Shown one piece after another: positions 28,706 to 37,277 of a stretch of 37,277 nucleotides of DNA. Positions within the stretch are counted from its first letter, which is position 1. The number at the start of each line of letters is the position of its first letter. A program made the position numbers and the translations under genes. Source of the DNA: Gammaproteobacteria bacterium (GTDB taxonomy: Bacteria > Pseudomonadota > Gammaproteobacteria > PS1 > Pseudothioglobaceae); assembly GCA_015659815.1 (NCBI GenBank), contig DQME01000025.1, positions 1 to 37,277 on the forward strand, given 5' to 3'. The notes beneath the pieces were generated by a model that was not told the origin of the DNA, did not search any database, and worked only from the letters and a program-made list of their open reading frames with translations.

Positions 28706-30031
28706 CTATCTAAGAGTTGCAGCTAATTTTTCAGCACTACTTTGGACTAGTGCCAGGTCCTTTCCCTCAACCATTACCCTGACCACAGGCTCGGTTCCTG
28801 ATACACGTATGAGCACCCTGCCGTCTTCACCTAGATCGTCTTCTACATGCTTACGTATCTTAGTAAGCTCCTTGTGACTTGCCAAATCTAGTTTTTCACT
28901 TGTCCTTATATTTATCATTACTTGGGGAAACTTTTGCATTTCTGATTTAAGTTGGTTTAGGTTTTTGTTGGTGCTTGAAATTACTTCAAGGACCTGTAGG
29001 GCTGAAATGATTCCATCCCCTGTAGTGCATTTATCCAGACAAATTATGTGCCCTGACCCCTCCCCTCCAAGGGTAGCCCCACTACTTATCATCTCCTCCA
29101 GAACATATCTATCGCCAACATCTGCTTCGATAAACTTTATCTCTAGAGATTTAAGTGCTTGACGCATACCTAGGTTGGACATTTTTGTTCCAACAACAGT
29201 ATTTTTTAAAAGCCTGCCTTGCTGCTTCCAGAACTTTGCAATAATAAAGATTGTCTCGTCTCCATCTACCAGTTCTCCCAGACTGTCAATCATAATCAGT
29301 CGGTCACCGTCACCGTCAAAGGCTATACCCATATCGGCACCGGTCTGTAAGACTGTGTCCCTTAAGTTATCAGTATCGGTGGCCCCACAATTAAGGTTAA
29401 TATTAAATCCATCAGGGTCATTATTGATGACCGTTATATTGGCTCCTAACTCTGAAAATACATCCTCAACAATGTGGTAGGTTGCTCCATTGGCGCAATC
29501 AATAACTATATTCAGGCCGCTAAGGTCGACATAATCATCTATACTCAGTTTGCAAAACTCTATGTACCTTCCTACAGACTGTTCTCGTCTACGAGCCTTA
29601 CCAATGAATTGGCTACCAACGCTAACCATATCTTCGGAAAACTTTTCCTCAATATTATGTTGGCACTCTTCATTAAACTTGAACCCTTTGGATGAAAAAA
29701 ACTTAACCCCATTATCTTCAAAGTGATTATGGGATGCGCTAATAACAACTCCGGCGCTTGCGTTGTAAGCCTTTGTCAGGTGTGCTACTGCTGGTGTTGG
29801 CATAGGACCAAGAAGGTTAACGTCTACTCCTGCAGATAGAAATCCTGCCTCTAATGCAGACTCAAACAGGTAACCAGACACACGAGTATCCTTACCAATA
29901 ACTACGCTGGACTTTCCTTTCTCGGACAAAACCGAGCCGACAGCCCAGCCCAGCTTCAAAAAGAAATCTGCAGTTATAGGACTAACTCCTACCTCGCCAC
30001 GGATGCCGTCAGTACCAAAATATTTAGCCAA
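28706..30031 (-). CDS. glmM: Phosphoglucosamine mutase
   Basis: [58 protein letters not shown]. Confidence 0.96.
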   Translation of the reverse strand: MAKYFGTDGIRGEVGVSPITADFFLKLGWAVGSVLSEKGKSSVVIGKDTRVSGYLFESALEAGFLSAGVDVNLLGPMPTPAVAHLTKAYNASAGVVISASHNHFEDNGVKFFSSKGFKFNEECQHNIEEKFSEDMVSVGSQFIGKARRREQSVGRYIEFCKLSIDDYVDLSGLNIVIDCANGATYHIVEDVFSELGANITVINNDPDGFNINLNCGATDTDNLRDTVLQTGADMGIAFDGDGDRLIMIDSLGELVDGDETIFIIAKFWKQQGRLLKNTVVGTKMSNLGMRQALKSLEIKFIEADVGDRYVLEEMISSGATLGGEGSGHIICLDKCTTGDGIISALQVLEVISSTNKNLNQLKSEMQKFPQVMINIRTSEKLDLASHKELTKIRKHVEDDLGEDGRVLIRVSGTEPVVRVMVEGKDLALVQSSAEKLAATLR

Positions 30032-30046
30032 TACTTGCTCCTTGAG

Positions 30047-30844
30047 TTAGTTAACGCTGTGAAGGACACTAAGCGCATCCACTGTTTCCAAAACGTCGTG
30101 CACCCTAACAATACTTGCCCCATTTTGGACTGCCAATATGGCTGCGGCCACACTTCCAACCAGCCTGCCATCTGTCTCTCTACCATTAAGCAAAGACCCG
30201 ATCATAGATTTACGAGAAATGCCAACCATAATAGGTAATTTTAAACTCTTAAACTCACTAAGTCTTTTAAGTATTTCAAGATTATGTTCCAAAGTCTTAC
30301 CAAAACCGAAGCCAGGGTCAAGGATTATATTGTTTTTTTTCATTCCTGCATCTATACAGCTCTGTATTTTGTCTTCAAAGAACTCCTTTATGTCTTCTAC
30401 CACGTCGCCATAGGTTGGGTTAATCTGCATGTTCCTTGGTGTACCCTTCATGTGCATAAGGCAAACCTTGACTCCCAAAGAGGCAGCGAGCTCCTTTGCT
30501 CCATCGGCACTTAGTGCGCAGACATCATTAATTATGCTGGCACCAGCAGCTACAGACTGCTCCATAACTTCAGGCTTTGAGGTGTCTACAGATATTGGTT
30601 TGTCGGTTAAATTTCTAAGACCTTTGATTACCGGAATTACTCTTTCCAGTTCTTCACTGGCTGTGGCCGAACTTGAGCCTGGCCTTGTAGACTCTCCTCC
30701 AACGTCAATTATATCGACTCCCTGCCTAAGCATAACCTTTGCCCTGTGTATTGCACTACTGGTGTCGTTGTATTGACCGCCGTCAGAAAAGGAGTCGGGC
30801 GTTACATTTAACACGCCCATGATAGTTGTTTTAGGTTGGTGCAT
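30047..30844 (-). CDS. folP: Dihydropteroate synthase
   Basis: IMGVLNVTPDSFSDGGQY, GVDIIDVGGESTRPGS, LDPGFGFGKTLEHNL, GISRKSMIG. Confidence 0.96.
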   Translation of the reverse strand: MHQPKTTIMGVLNVTPDSFSDGGQYNDTSSAIHRAKVMLRQGVDIIDVGGESTRPGSSSATASEELERVIPVIKGLRNLTDKPISVDTSKPEVMEQSVAAGASIINDVCALSADGAKELAASLGVKVCLMHMKGTPRNMQINPTYGDVVEDIKEFFEDKIQSCIDAGMKKNNIILDPGFGFGKTLEHNLEILKRLSEFKSLKLPIMVGISRKSMIGSLLNGRETDGRLVGSVAAAILAVQNGASIVRVHDVLETVDALSVLHSVN

Positions 30845-30861
30845 TACTGCAAACTAAACAG

Positions 30862-32787
30862 TTAAGCGATCTGCTCTGTGCCGCCGCCCAGTGGGTTCTG
30901 TTTAGGTTTATTGTTTGAGTCGTCTGACTGGTCGTCCGCACCGGAACCGAGCTCAGTAGATACAACATCTGAGTCAGTAATAACTGCAGGATCTCGCATC
31001 TTTCTCCTGTTCATAAGGTCATCAATCTGATCTTTATCTATAGTCTCAAATTCAACCAAAGCCTTCGCCATTGAACGCAATATGTCAATATTTTCTGTCA
31101 ATAATTTGGTAGCCACTTTATAGTTTTTATCAATAATCTTGCGAATCTCTGAATCTATAAGAGTGAACGTGTCATCAGAGATGTGCTTGTGCTTGGTTAC
31201 TTGTCTTCCTAGAAAAACTTCGCCCTCTTCTTCTCCATAAGCCATAGGGCCCATGACCTTAGACATACCCCACAGTTTGACCATCTTGTGTACTATCTCG
31301 GTTGCACGCTCAATGTCATTGCTTGCCCCTGTAGTAACTGCGTCATTACCAAAAATAATTTCTTCTGCAATTCGGCCCCCAAAAAGTGATGCCACCTGGG
31401 AGTTTAATTTACGCTTAGACATGCTGTATGTGTCCTTTTCAGGCAAAAACATAGTAACCCCAAGCGCTCTACCTCGAGGGATAATACTAACCTTGTATAC
31501 AGGGTCATGCTCAGGCATCAGCCTACCCACTATTGCGTGCCCAGCCTCGTGGTATGCTGTCATCTCTTTTTCTGACTCATCCATCGCTAAGGTTTTGCGC
31601 TCTGAGCCCATCATTATTTTGTCTTTAGCCTTCTCGAACTCTTGCATACCTACTAGATTTTTTTCTTTAGATGCAGCAAGTAGTGCAGCTTCGTTACAAA
31701 GGTTAGCTAGGTCTGCTCCAGAAAAACCGGGCGTCCCTTTGGCGATATTGGATGACTTAACATTTTTTGCGATTGGCAGCTTACGCATATGAACTTTTAA
31801 TATAGCGTCACGGCCATTTATGTCTGGCAAACCTACCATCACCTGTCTATCAAACCTTCCAGGTCTAAGTAGTGCCGGGTCTAATACATCTGGCCTGTTA
31901 GTTGCTGCAATAACAATAATTCCTTCGTTACCTTCAAACCCATCCATCTCAACAAGCATCTGGTTTAGTGTCTGTTCGCGTTCGTCGTGTCCGCCACCCA
32001 TTCCTGCACCTCTCTGACGACCAACGGCATCAAGCTCATCAATAAATATAATACATGGGGCATTTTTTTTGGCCTGCTCAAACATGTCTCGCACACGGGA
32101 AGCTCCTACACCTACAAACATTTCAACGAAGTCGGAACCAGAAATGAAGAAAAATGGAACATCAGCCTCACCAGCTATTGCCTTAGCAAGCAGTGTCTTG
32201 CCTGTTCCAGGAGGGCCAACCATGAGTACCCCTTTTGGTATCTTGCCGCCAACCTTAGTAAATTTTCCTGGGTTAGACAGAAAGTCTACCAATTCTGCAA
32301 CATCTTCCTTGGCCTCATCAACCCCTGCAACATCGTCAAAGGTGGTGTTGGACTCGTCCTTAGTAATAAGTCTAGCTTTTGACTTGCCAAAGCTCATAGG
32401 GTTTTTGCCGCCCATAGCTCCACCGGCACCCTTCATAGTGTAAAGAATTACGCCAATTAGTAACAGGATTGGTGCTAAAGATATCAACAGCTGTTTAAAA
32501 AATCCGTCCTTCTCTGGTGGCTTTGCTTCAACAGAGACTCTGTTACTCAGAAGGTCTCCCATTAGCCCTAGGTCTCCAGGGCTGTAGGTTGAGAATAGTT
32601 CCCCGCCCGCACCAACACCGTCTATATTGCTTCCTGAAATTGTTACCTTAGAAACATCACCCTGCTTCACACTCTGTATGAATTGAGAATAGGTAATCTC
32701 ATTCTTCTGATCGCCTACTTGAAATTGGCTGAAGAGTGAAGTCAGAACGGTGCCCAAAATGAGCCAAAGCAATAAATTCTTAAACAT
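30862..32787 (-). CDS. ftsH: ATP-dependent zinc metalloprotease FtsH
   Basis: [23 protein letters not shown] Walker [23 protein letters not shown] zinc site. Confidence 0.97.
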   Translation of the reverse strand: MFKNLLLWLILGTVLTSLFSQFQVGDQKNEITYSQFIQSVKQGDVSKVTISGSNIDGVGAGGELFSTYSPGDLGLMGDLLSNRVSVEAKPPEKDGFFKQLLISLAPILLLIGVILYTMKGAGGAMGGKNPMSFGKSKARLITKDESNTTFDDVAGVDEAKEDVAELVDFLSNPGKFTKVGGKIPKGVLMVGPPGTGKTLLAKAIAGEADVPFFFISGSDFVEMFVGVGASRVRDMFEQAKKNAPCIIFIDELDAVGRQRGAGMGGGHDEREQTLNQMLVEMDGFEGNEGIIVIAATNRPDVLDPALLRPGRFDRQVMVGLPDINGRDAILKVHMRKLPIAKNVKSSNIAKGTPGFSGADLANLCNEAALLAASKEKNLVGMQEFEKAKDKIMMGSERKTLAMDESEKEMTAYHEAGHAIVGRLMPEHDPVYKVSIIPRGRALGVTMFLPEKDTYSMSKRKLNSQVASLFGGRIAEEIIFGNDAVTTGASNDIERATEIVHKMVKLWGMSKVMGPMAYGEEEGEVFLGRQVTKHKHISDDTFTLIDSEIRKIIDKNYKVATKLLTENIDILRSMAKALVEFETIDKDQIDDLMNRRKMRDPAVITDSDVVSTELGSGADDQSDDSNNKPKQNPLGGGTEQIA

Positions 32788-32842
32788 AAATTAAAATTAG
32801 TAAAAAGTAATATATAGGCGCGTTACTATACCCTATTGTTAA

Positions 32843-32862
32843 GCTATATGTGTTCATATAGC
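32843..32862. promoter_or_regulatory. Perfect 8-bp-arm inverted repeat in the ftsH/lptE divergent gap
   Basis: GCTATATG-tgtt-CATATAGC followed by ATTTTTTC on the + strand. Confidence 0.45.
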
Positions 32863-32999
32863 ATTTTTTCAAGTCTTTTCACTAATTAATTATTAACACT
32901 ATTATCTGTCATGAATCTCCATATTGGGGGAATTTAACACTAAAAGATAAGTAAAATTCTGTCATACTTATAAAACTAGTAGGTTGCTCAATTTTAGAT

Positions 33000-33452
33000 A
33001 TGTCAAAAATCAGCTTTTTATCCATTATTTTTCTTTCAGTTATGCTTAGCTCGTGCGGTTTCCATGCCCCATACAAGTCCCAAGACATTAACGTCAACAT
33101 AATCGGTAACACAAGCAATGAATTTGTAACGGCCCTATCGAGCCACCTCAATAAGGATACTGGGGCAACCTTAAATATCAAAATCAGTGATGAAACCAAA
33201 ACCAAAAAGAATGCATCATTCGATTCTTCTGGCAATGTAAAGAGCTACACTCTTGGGATTAGCGTTGATGTAGAGGTACTAGACAGCTACAACACCCTGA
33301 TTATGAAAGAACAATTATTTACCAGCTCTCACCACACCGCGATGAGCTCTACACAGGCAGACACACTGCAGTCTGAAGAGGCCTACAGCAATCTTCGTGA
33401 AACAATAATTAAGAAACTCCTAAGAAGACTGCACCGACTAAATGAGAGTTAA
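33000..33452 (+). CDS. lptE: LPS-assembly lipoprotein LptE
   Basis: Lipobox LSSCGFH, 150 aa, directly upstream of and overlapping holA. Confidence 0.85.
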   Translation: MSKISFLSIIFLSVMLSSCGFHAPYKSQDINVNIIGNTSNEFVTALSSHLNKDTGATLNIKISDETKTKKNASFDSSGNVKSYTLGISVDVEVLDSYNTLIMKEQLFTSSHHTAMSSTQADTLQSEEAYSNLRETIIKKLLRRLHRLNES

Positions 33453-34461
33453 GTCGGAACAACTCAGTAATCATCTATCCAACAAACTTGAACCTATATA
33501 TTTCGTATTTGGTGCTGAATTACTACTAATAGAACAATCAATCATACAAATAAGAGAGTCTGCACAGGGTGACGGGTATGACGAAAAGGTAACCTTCGAG
33601 ATAGATGGCAACTTTCAATGGGACCTGCTGTACACAGAGATATCTGCCGGTTCACTTTTTTCACCTAAAAAAATAATAGAGTGCAGACTAAAATCTGGAA
33701 AGATCGGCATCAAAGGATCGAAATCACTCACAGAAATAGTAACGAGCCTGCCTGACGGCGTTTTGCTGATAATTTCTACCGGTAAATTAGACATGAACCA
33801 ACAAAAAAGTAAATGGTTCAAGGCCATAGAGAATACCTCTATAGTGATTCAGCACTGGGAGGTCAGCTCTGAACACTTGGTAGGCTGGATTTCTAACCAT
33901 ATGGCCCAATTAGGGCTCTCTCCAAACAAGGATTTAGCGCAAACTATAGCCTTCTGTACTGAAGGCAACTTGCTCGCTTCAATGCAAGAAATACAGAAAC
34001 TCAAAATGGCCTACCCTACCGGAGACGTAGACACCAAGTCATACATCGACCAAATATATCAACAATCTAAATACACCGTGTATGGCCTGATTGATGCAGC
34101 ATTCTCTGGAGACTGTGAAAAATCTATGAATATTTTCGATAACCTAATAGAAGACTCCTCAGTCCCAATACAACTTAATAACTCTCTATACAGAGAGATA
34201 AAATCGATGATCAAAATGTCCATAGAAGTGCATGAAGGACAGAGCATCGAGTCGGTACTTCAAAAGTACAGGGTTTGGAATAAAAGAAAAACAATAATAT
34301 CTAGTGCACTTAAGCGTCACCCATACCAGAGACTGCAAAAATTACTATTATCGGTCGGCCGCATTGACCGTAGCATCAAAGGTATGGATAATCTTACACC
34401 ACGCGATGAACTGCGCACTGTATTGTTAAATTTATCTGGAAAAACACAATGGGCTCAATAA
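33442..34461 (+). CDS. holA: DNA polymerase III subunit delta
   Basis: 339 aa; [44 protein letters not shown]. Confidence 0.92.
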   Translation: MRVKSEQLSNHLSNKLEPIYFVFGAELLLIEQSIIQIRESAQGDGYDEKVTFEIDGNFQWDLLYTEISAGSLFSPKKIIECRLKSGKIGIKGSKSLTEIVTSLPDGVLLIISTGKLDMNQQKSKWFKAIENTSIVIQHWEVSSEHLVGWISNHMAQLGLSPNKDLAQTIAFCTEGNLLASMQEIQKLKMAYPTGDVDTKSYIDQIYQQSKYTVYGLIDAAFSGDCEKSMNIFDNLIEDSSVPIQLNNSLYREIKSMIKMSIEVHEGQSIESVLQKYRVWNKRKTIISSALKRHPYQRLQKLLLSVGRIDRSIKGMDNLTPRDELRTVLLNLSGKTQWAQ

Positions 34462-35708
34462 GTAAGTTGATTAAATCAATAGGGACTAATGCAAGATCTG
34501 CATCTAGGGGTCTTAGAGTTGCTACGACACAAACTAAAAACAATGCAATCCTAGGTATCGCTAAGAACATAGATGCACAAAGAAAAGTCATCATCAAAGC
34601 CAACCAAAAAGACCTAGATCACGGAAAAGATATCGGCCTAGATGAGGCCTTGTTGGACCGACTAATGCTTGACAACGATAGGATTGATGGCATCATCGAT
34701 AGCCTCCACGAGATTGTAGCGTTGGCTGACCCTGTTGGCTCTATCACAGACCTTAAATACCGCCCTAGCGGTATTCAGGTTGGCAAAATGAGGGTACCTT
34801 TAGGGGTCATAGGGATTATTTACGAGTCCAGACCAAATGTTACAATTGATGCTACAGCCCTCTGCCTAAAGTCTGGAAATGGTGCCATCCTTAGAGGTGG
34901 ATCTGAGGCAATAAACTCCAATATAGCTCTTTTTAGTTGCGTCAAGAAGGGTGTCTCTAGTGCTGGACTGAACGAGAACTGTGTGCAACTAATAGATACC
35001 ACTGACAGAGAGGCGGTAACCGAACTGGTAAAGGCTGGTGACTATGTCGATGCAATTATCCCTAGAGGCGGTAAGGGTTTAATAGAGGCAATAAGTAAAA
35101 GCGCAAAGATGCCTGTGATAAAGCACCTGCACGGTGTTTGTCATACATACATTGATAAAGATGCAGACACCGAAAAGGCCATAAAGATAGCCTTTAACGG
35201 CAAAACTAGGCGCTACGGAGTATGCAATGCTACCGAAACTTTGCTTGTGCACGCGTCCGCGGTTGGCCGTGTAATGCCTGAACTCATTACTCAATACTTA
35301 GCTAAGGGTGTAGAGCTTCGTGGCTGCGAAAACACTCAGAAGTTGTCCAATAAAATCAACAAAGCTACCGAGGAGGACTGGGAAACCGAGTACCTGTCAG
35401 CTATACTATCAATACGCATAGTTAACTCTATGACCAAGGCCATAGAGCATATTGAGGAATACGGCTCTGGACACACCGAATCAATAGTCACAGAGAACTA
35501 TACAACTGCACAAAGGTTTCTAAGGCAGGTAGACTCATCCTCGGTCATGGTTAACGCATCAACAGCATTCGCTGATGGTTTTGAGTACGGGTTGGGTGCT
35601 GAGATAGGCATCAGTACTGACAAGTTCCATGTACGTGGTCCTGTAGGTCTAGAGGGATTAACATCGCAAAAATATATCGTCCTTGGTGACGGGCACACTA
35701 GAAACTAG
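34449..35708 (+). CDS. proA: Glutamate-5-semialdehyde dehydrogenase
   Basis: [73 protein letters not shown]. Confidence 0.96.
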   Translation: MGSISKLIKSIGTNARSASRGLRVATTQTKNNAILGIAKNIDAQRKVIIKANQKDLDHGKDIGLDEALLDRLMLDNDRIDGIIDSLHEIVALADPVGSITDLKYRPSGIQVGKMRVPLGVIGIIYESRPNVTIDATALCLKSGNGAILRGGSEAINSNIALFSCVKKGVSSAGLNENCVQLIDTTDREAVTELVKAGDYVDAIIPRGGKGLIEAISKSAKMPVIKHLHGVCHTYIDKDADTEKAIKIAFNGKTRRYGVCNATETLLVHASAVGRVMPELITQYLAKGVELRGCENTQKLSNKINKATEEDWETEYLSAILSIRIVNSMTKAIEHIEEYGSGHTESIVTENYTTAQRFLRQVDSSSVMVNASTAFADGFEYGLGAEIGISTDKFHVRGPVGLEGLTSQKYIVLGDGHTRN

Positions 35709-35710
35709 CA

Positions 35711-36895
35711 ATGAATATTGATGAAGCACTTGCCGTTTTTTTGAGAGGCGCTGACGAGATACTGCCTATAGAAGAGCTAAAGAAAAAGCTCTCCAAAAAT
35801 AAAACACTAAGGGTAAAGGCGGGCTTTGATCCAACAGCACCTGACCTACACCTTGGCCACACAGTACTAATCAACAAACTCAAACAGATACAAGATATGG
35901 GTCATGAAATATTGTTCTTGATTGGTGACTTCACTGGCATGATAGGTGACCCTACAGGCAAAAACACTACCCGCCCACCGATGTCAAAAGAGCAACTCCT
36001 TGAAAACTCTAAGAGTTACCAGGAACAGGTATTTAAGATTCTCGATAAGGACAAAACCACCATCATGTTTAACTCAGAGTGGATGGAAAAGATGAGCTCA
36101 GCTGATATGATCAAATTGGCATCACAACAGACCGTAGCGAGGATGCTAGAACGTGACGACTTCTCCAAACGCTACAAATCAGGACAGGGCATATCGATTC
36201 ATGAATTCTTGTACCCACTAGTTCAGGGTTACGATTCAGTAGCTATGGATGCAGACATGGAGCTTGGTGGGACTGACCAAAAATTTAACCTATTGATGGG
36301 TCGAGAGCTGCAAAAGCAGGCAGGCAAAGAGCAACAAGTAATACTAACTATGCCTATATTGGAAGGCCTAGATGGTGTACAGAAAATGTCGAAGTCTTTA
36401 AACAACTATATCGGTATCGATGAGGCTCCAGATGACATGTTCGGTAAGATTATGTCTATATCGGATGAATTGATGTGGCGCTACCTCGAACTTTTAAGTT
36501 TTGAGTCTCTAGAAACCATTGATTCATGGAAAAAAGAGGTAGAGACTGGAGGGAACCCAAGAAACATTAAATTTAGACTCGCCAACGAAATAATCACCCG
36601 CTTTCATGATAGCGATGCAGCCAAACAGGCTCAACAAAACTTCACCAACAGGTTTGCAAAGAATCAGATTCCTGATGATATGCCAGAATTCAACTTCGAT
36701 TCGGGTACAAAAATTGCCAACCTACTAAAAGACGCCAATCTGGTTAGCTCAACATCCGAAGCATTCAGGATGATTAAACAGGGAGCGGCAAAGATGAATG
36801 GTGAAAAGATAAGCGATAAAGACCTAACTCCTGAACCTGGAGAGGCGGTATATCAAGTAGGCAAAAGAAAATTCGCCAGAGTAACTATCTCTTAA
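35711..36895 (+). CDS. tyrS: Tyrosyl-tRNA synthetase
   Basis: [23 protein letters not shown] (HIGH-type), [12 protein letters not shown] (KMSKS), C-terminal S4 domain. Confidence 0.96.
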   Translation: MNIDEALAVFLRGADEILPIEELKKKLSKNKTLRVKAGFDPTAPDLHLGHTVLINKLKQIQDMGHEILFLIGDFTGMIGDPTGKNTTRPPMSKEQLLENSKSYQEQVFKILDKDKTTIMFNSEWMEKMSSADMIKLASQQTVARMLERDDFSKRYKSGQGISIHEFLYPLVQGYDSVAMDADMELGGTDQKFNLLMGRELQKQAGKEQQVILTMPILEGLDGVQKMSKSLNNYIGIDEAPDDMFGKIMSISDELMWRYLELLSFESLETIDSWKKEVETGGNPRNIKFRLANEIITRFHDSDAAKQAQQNFTNRFAKNQIPDDMPEFNFDSGTKIANLLKDANLVSSTSEAFRMIKQGAAKMNGEKISDKDLTPEPGEAVYQVGKRKFARVTIS

Positions 36896-36919
36896 CTGCA
36901 AAATACAAAGTGATATAAT
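36892..36919 (+). promoter_or_regulatory. Extended -10 promoter for ssrA
   Basis: TTAACT (36892-36897), 16-bp spacer, TGA-TATAAT (extended -10 TGnTATAAT; TATAAT 36914-36919), 11 nt before the mature tmRNA 5' end. Confidence 0.65.
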
Positions 36920-36929
36920 AGTCAACCCT

Positions 36930-37277
36930 GGGGATGACATGGCTTCGACGAGGAGTTGGATCTCAAGGACGCATGCCGAGAATAAGGATAACTCGTAAAA
37001 ATTCTCTTTAAAAAAGATAGTTGCAAACGAAAACAACTACGCTCTAGCTGCATAGCTAGCCGTCCCTTAGGGGTTGTCTGTACTTTTAAGATGACGGTCG
37101 CTCACAGACTCGCTAGGATTATTTTTTCAGGGTAATTCGGTTAAAACTTAATCTGAAATCGCACTAACATCCCTGATGGCCGGGTGGTTAATTGCTAAAC
37201 TAATAGACCAAGCTAAGCATGTAGACTTCTTGACTGAAGGTTTTCGGACGCGGGTTCAATTCCCGCCATCTCCACCA
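36930..37277 (+). ncRNA. ssrA: tmRNA (SsrA), complete; tag (A)ANENNYALAA
   Basis: GGGGATGACATGGCTTCGACG 5' end pairs with CATCTCC-ACCA 3' end; T arm GGGTTCAATTCCCGCC; tag reading frame GCAAACGAAAACAACTACGCTCTAGCTGCATAG at 37023-37055. Confidence 0.97.

Noticed and set aside
1-37277. CRISPR arrays, transposases, integrases, toxin-antitoxin or phage genes
   Set aside because: None recognised on either strand; tRNAs and tmRNA show no adjacent integrase or attachment-site duplication within the window (sequence beyond the tmRNA 3' end is not visible).

Overview
This 37.3 kb, AT-rich, gene-dense bacterial chromosomal window looks gammaproteobacterial. SoxB, Rnf, SulP and an APS-reductase/sulfite-reductase cluster suggest a sulfur-oxidising SUP05/Thioglobus-like lineage, but that placement is inference. 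Most of the window is core: hupE-like (partial), soxB, murE-murF, tRNA-Arg, pgsA, tRNA-Gly, tRNA-Cys, azlCD, SulP, a sel1-ycgN-DUF2914-argG run, epmA, efp, sucCD, MFS, queA, rnfGDCBA (no rnfE), cysH-DUF2061-DUF934-cysI with a divergent Lrp/AsnC regulator, TauE, glmM, folP, ftsH, lptE, holA, proA, tyrS and a complete tmRNA at the right edge. I found no mobile element, CRISPR array or defence island. The most notable unannotated signal is at about 7.88-8.18 kb. There an apparent deletion scar joins the N-terminal part of an ArsR-type repressor to the C-terminal part of a GNAT (PAT/ArsN-like) acetyltransferase, out of frame. The junction is at a short perfect inverted repeat, and an 18-bp palindrome (putative orphan operator) survives upstream. 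Other points worth checking are the missing rnfE, the DecR-like Lrp regulator paired with sulfite assimilation and set in a palindrome-rich gap, a hairpin between tRNA-Gly and tRNA-Cys, a possibly leaderless murE, and the tmRNA promoter overlapping the tyrS stop codon.
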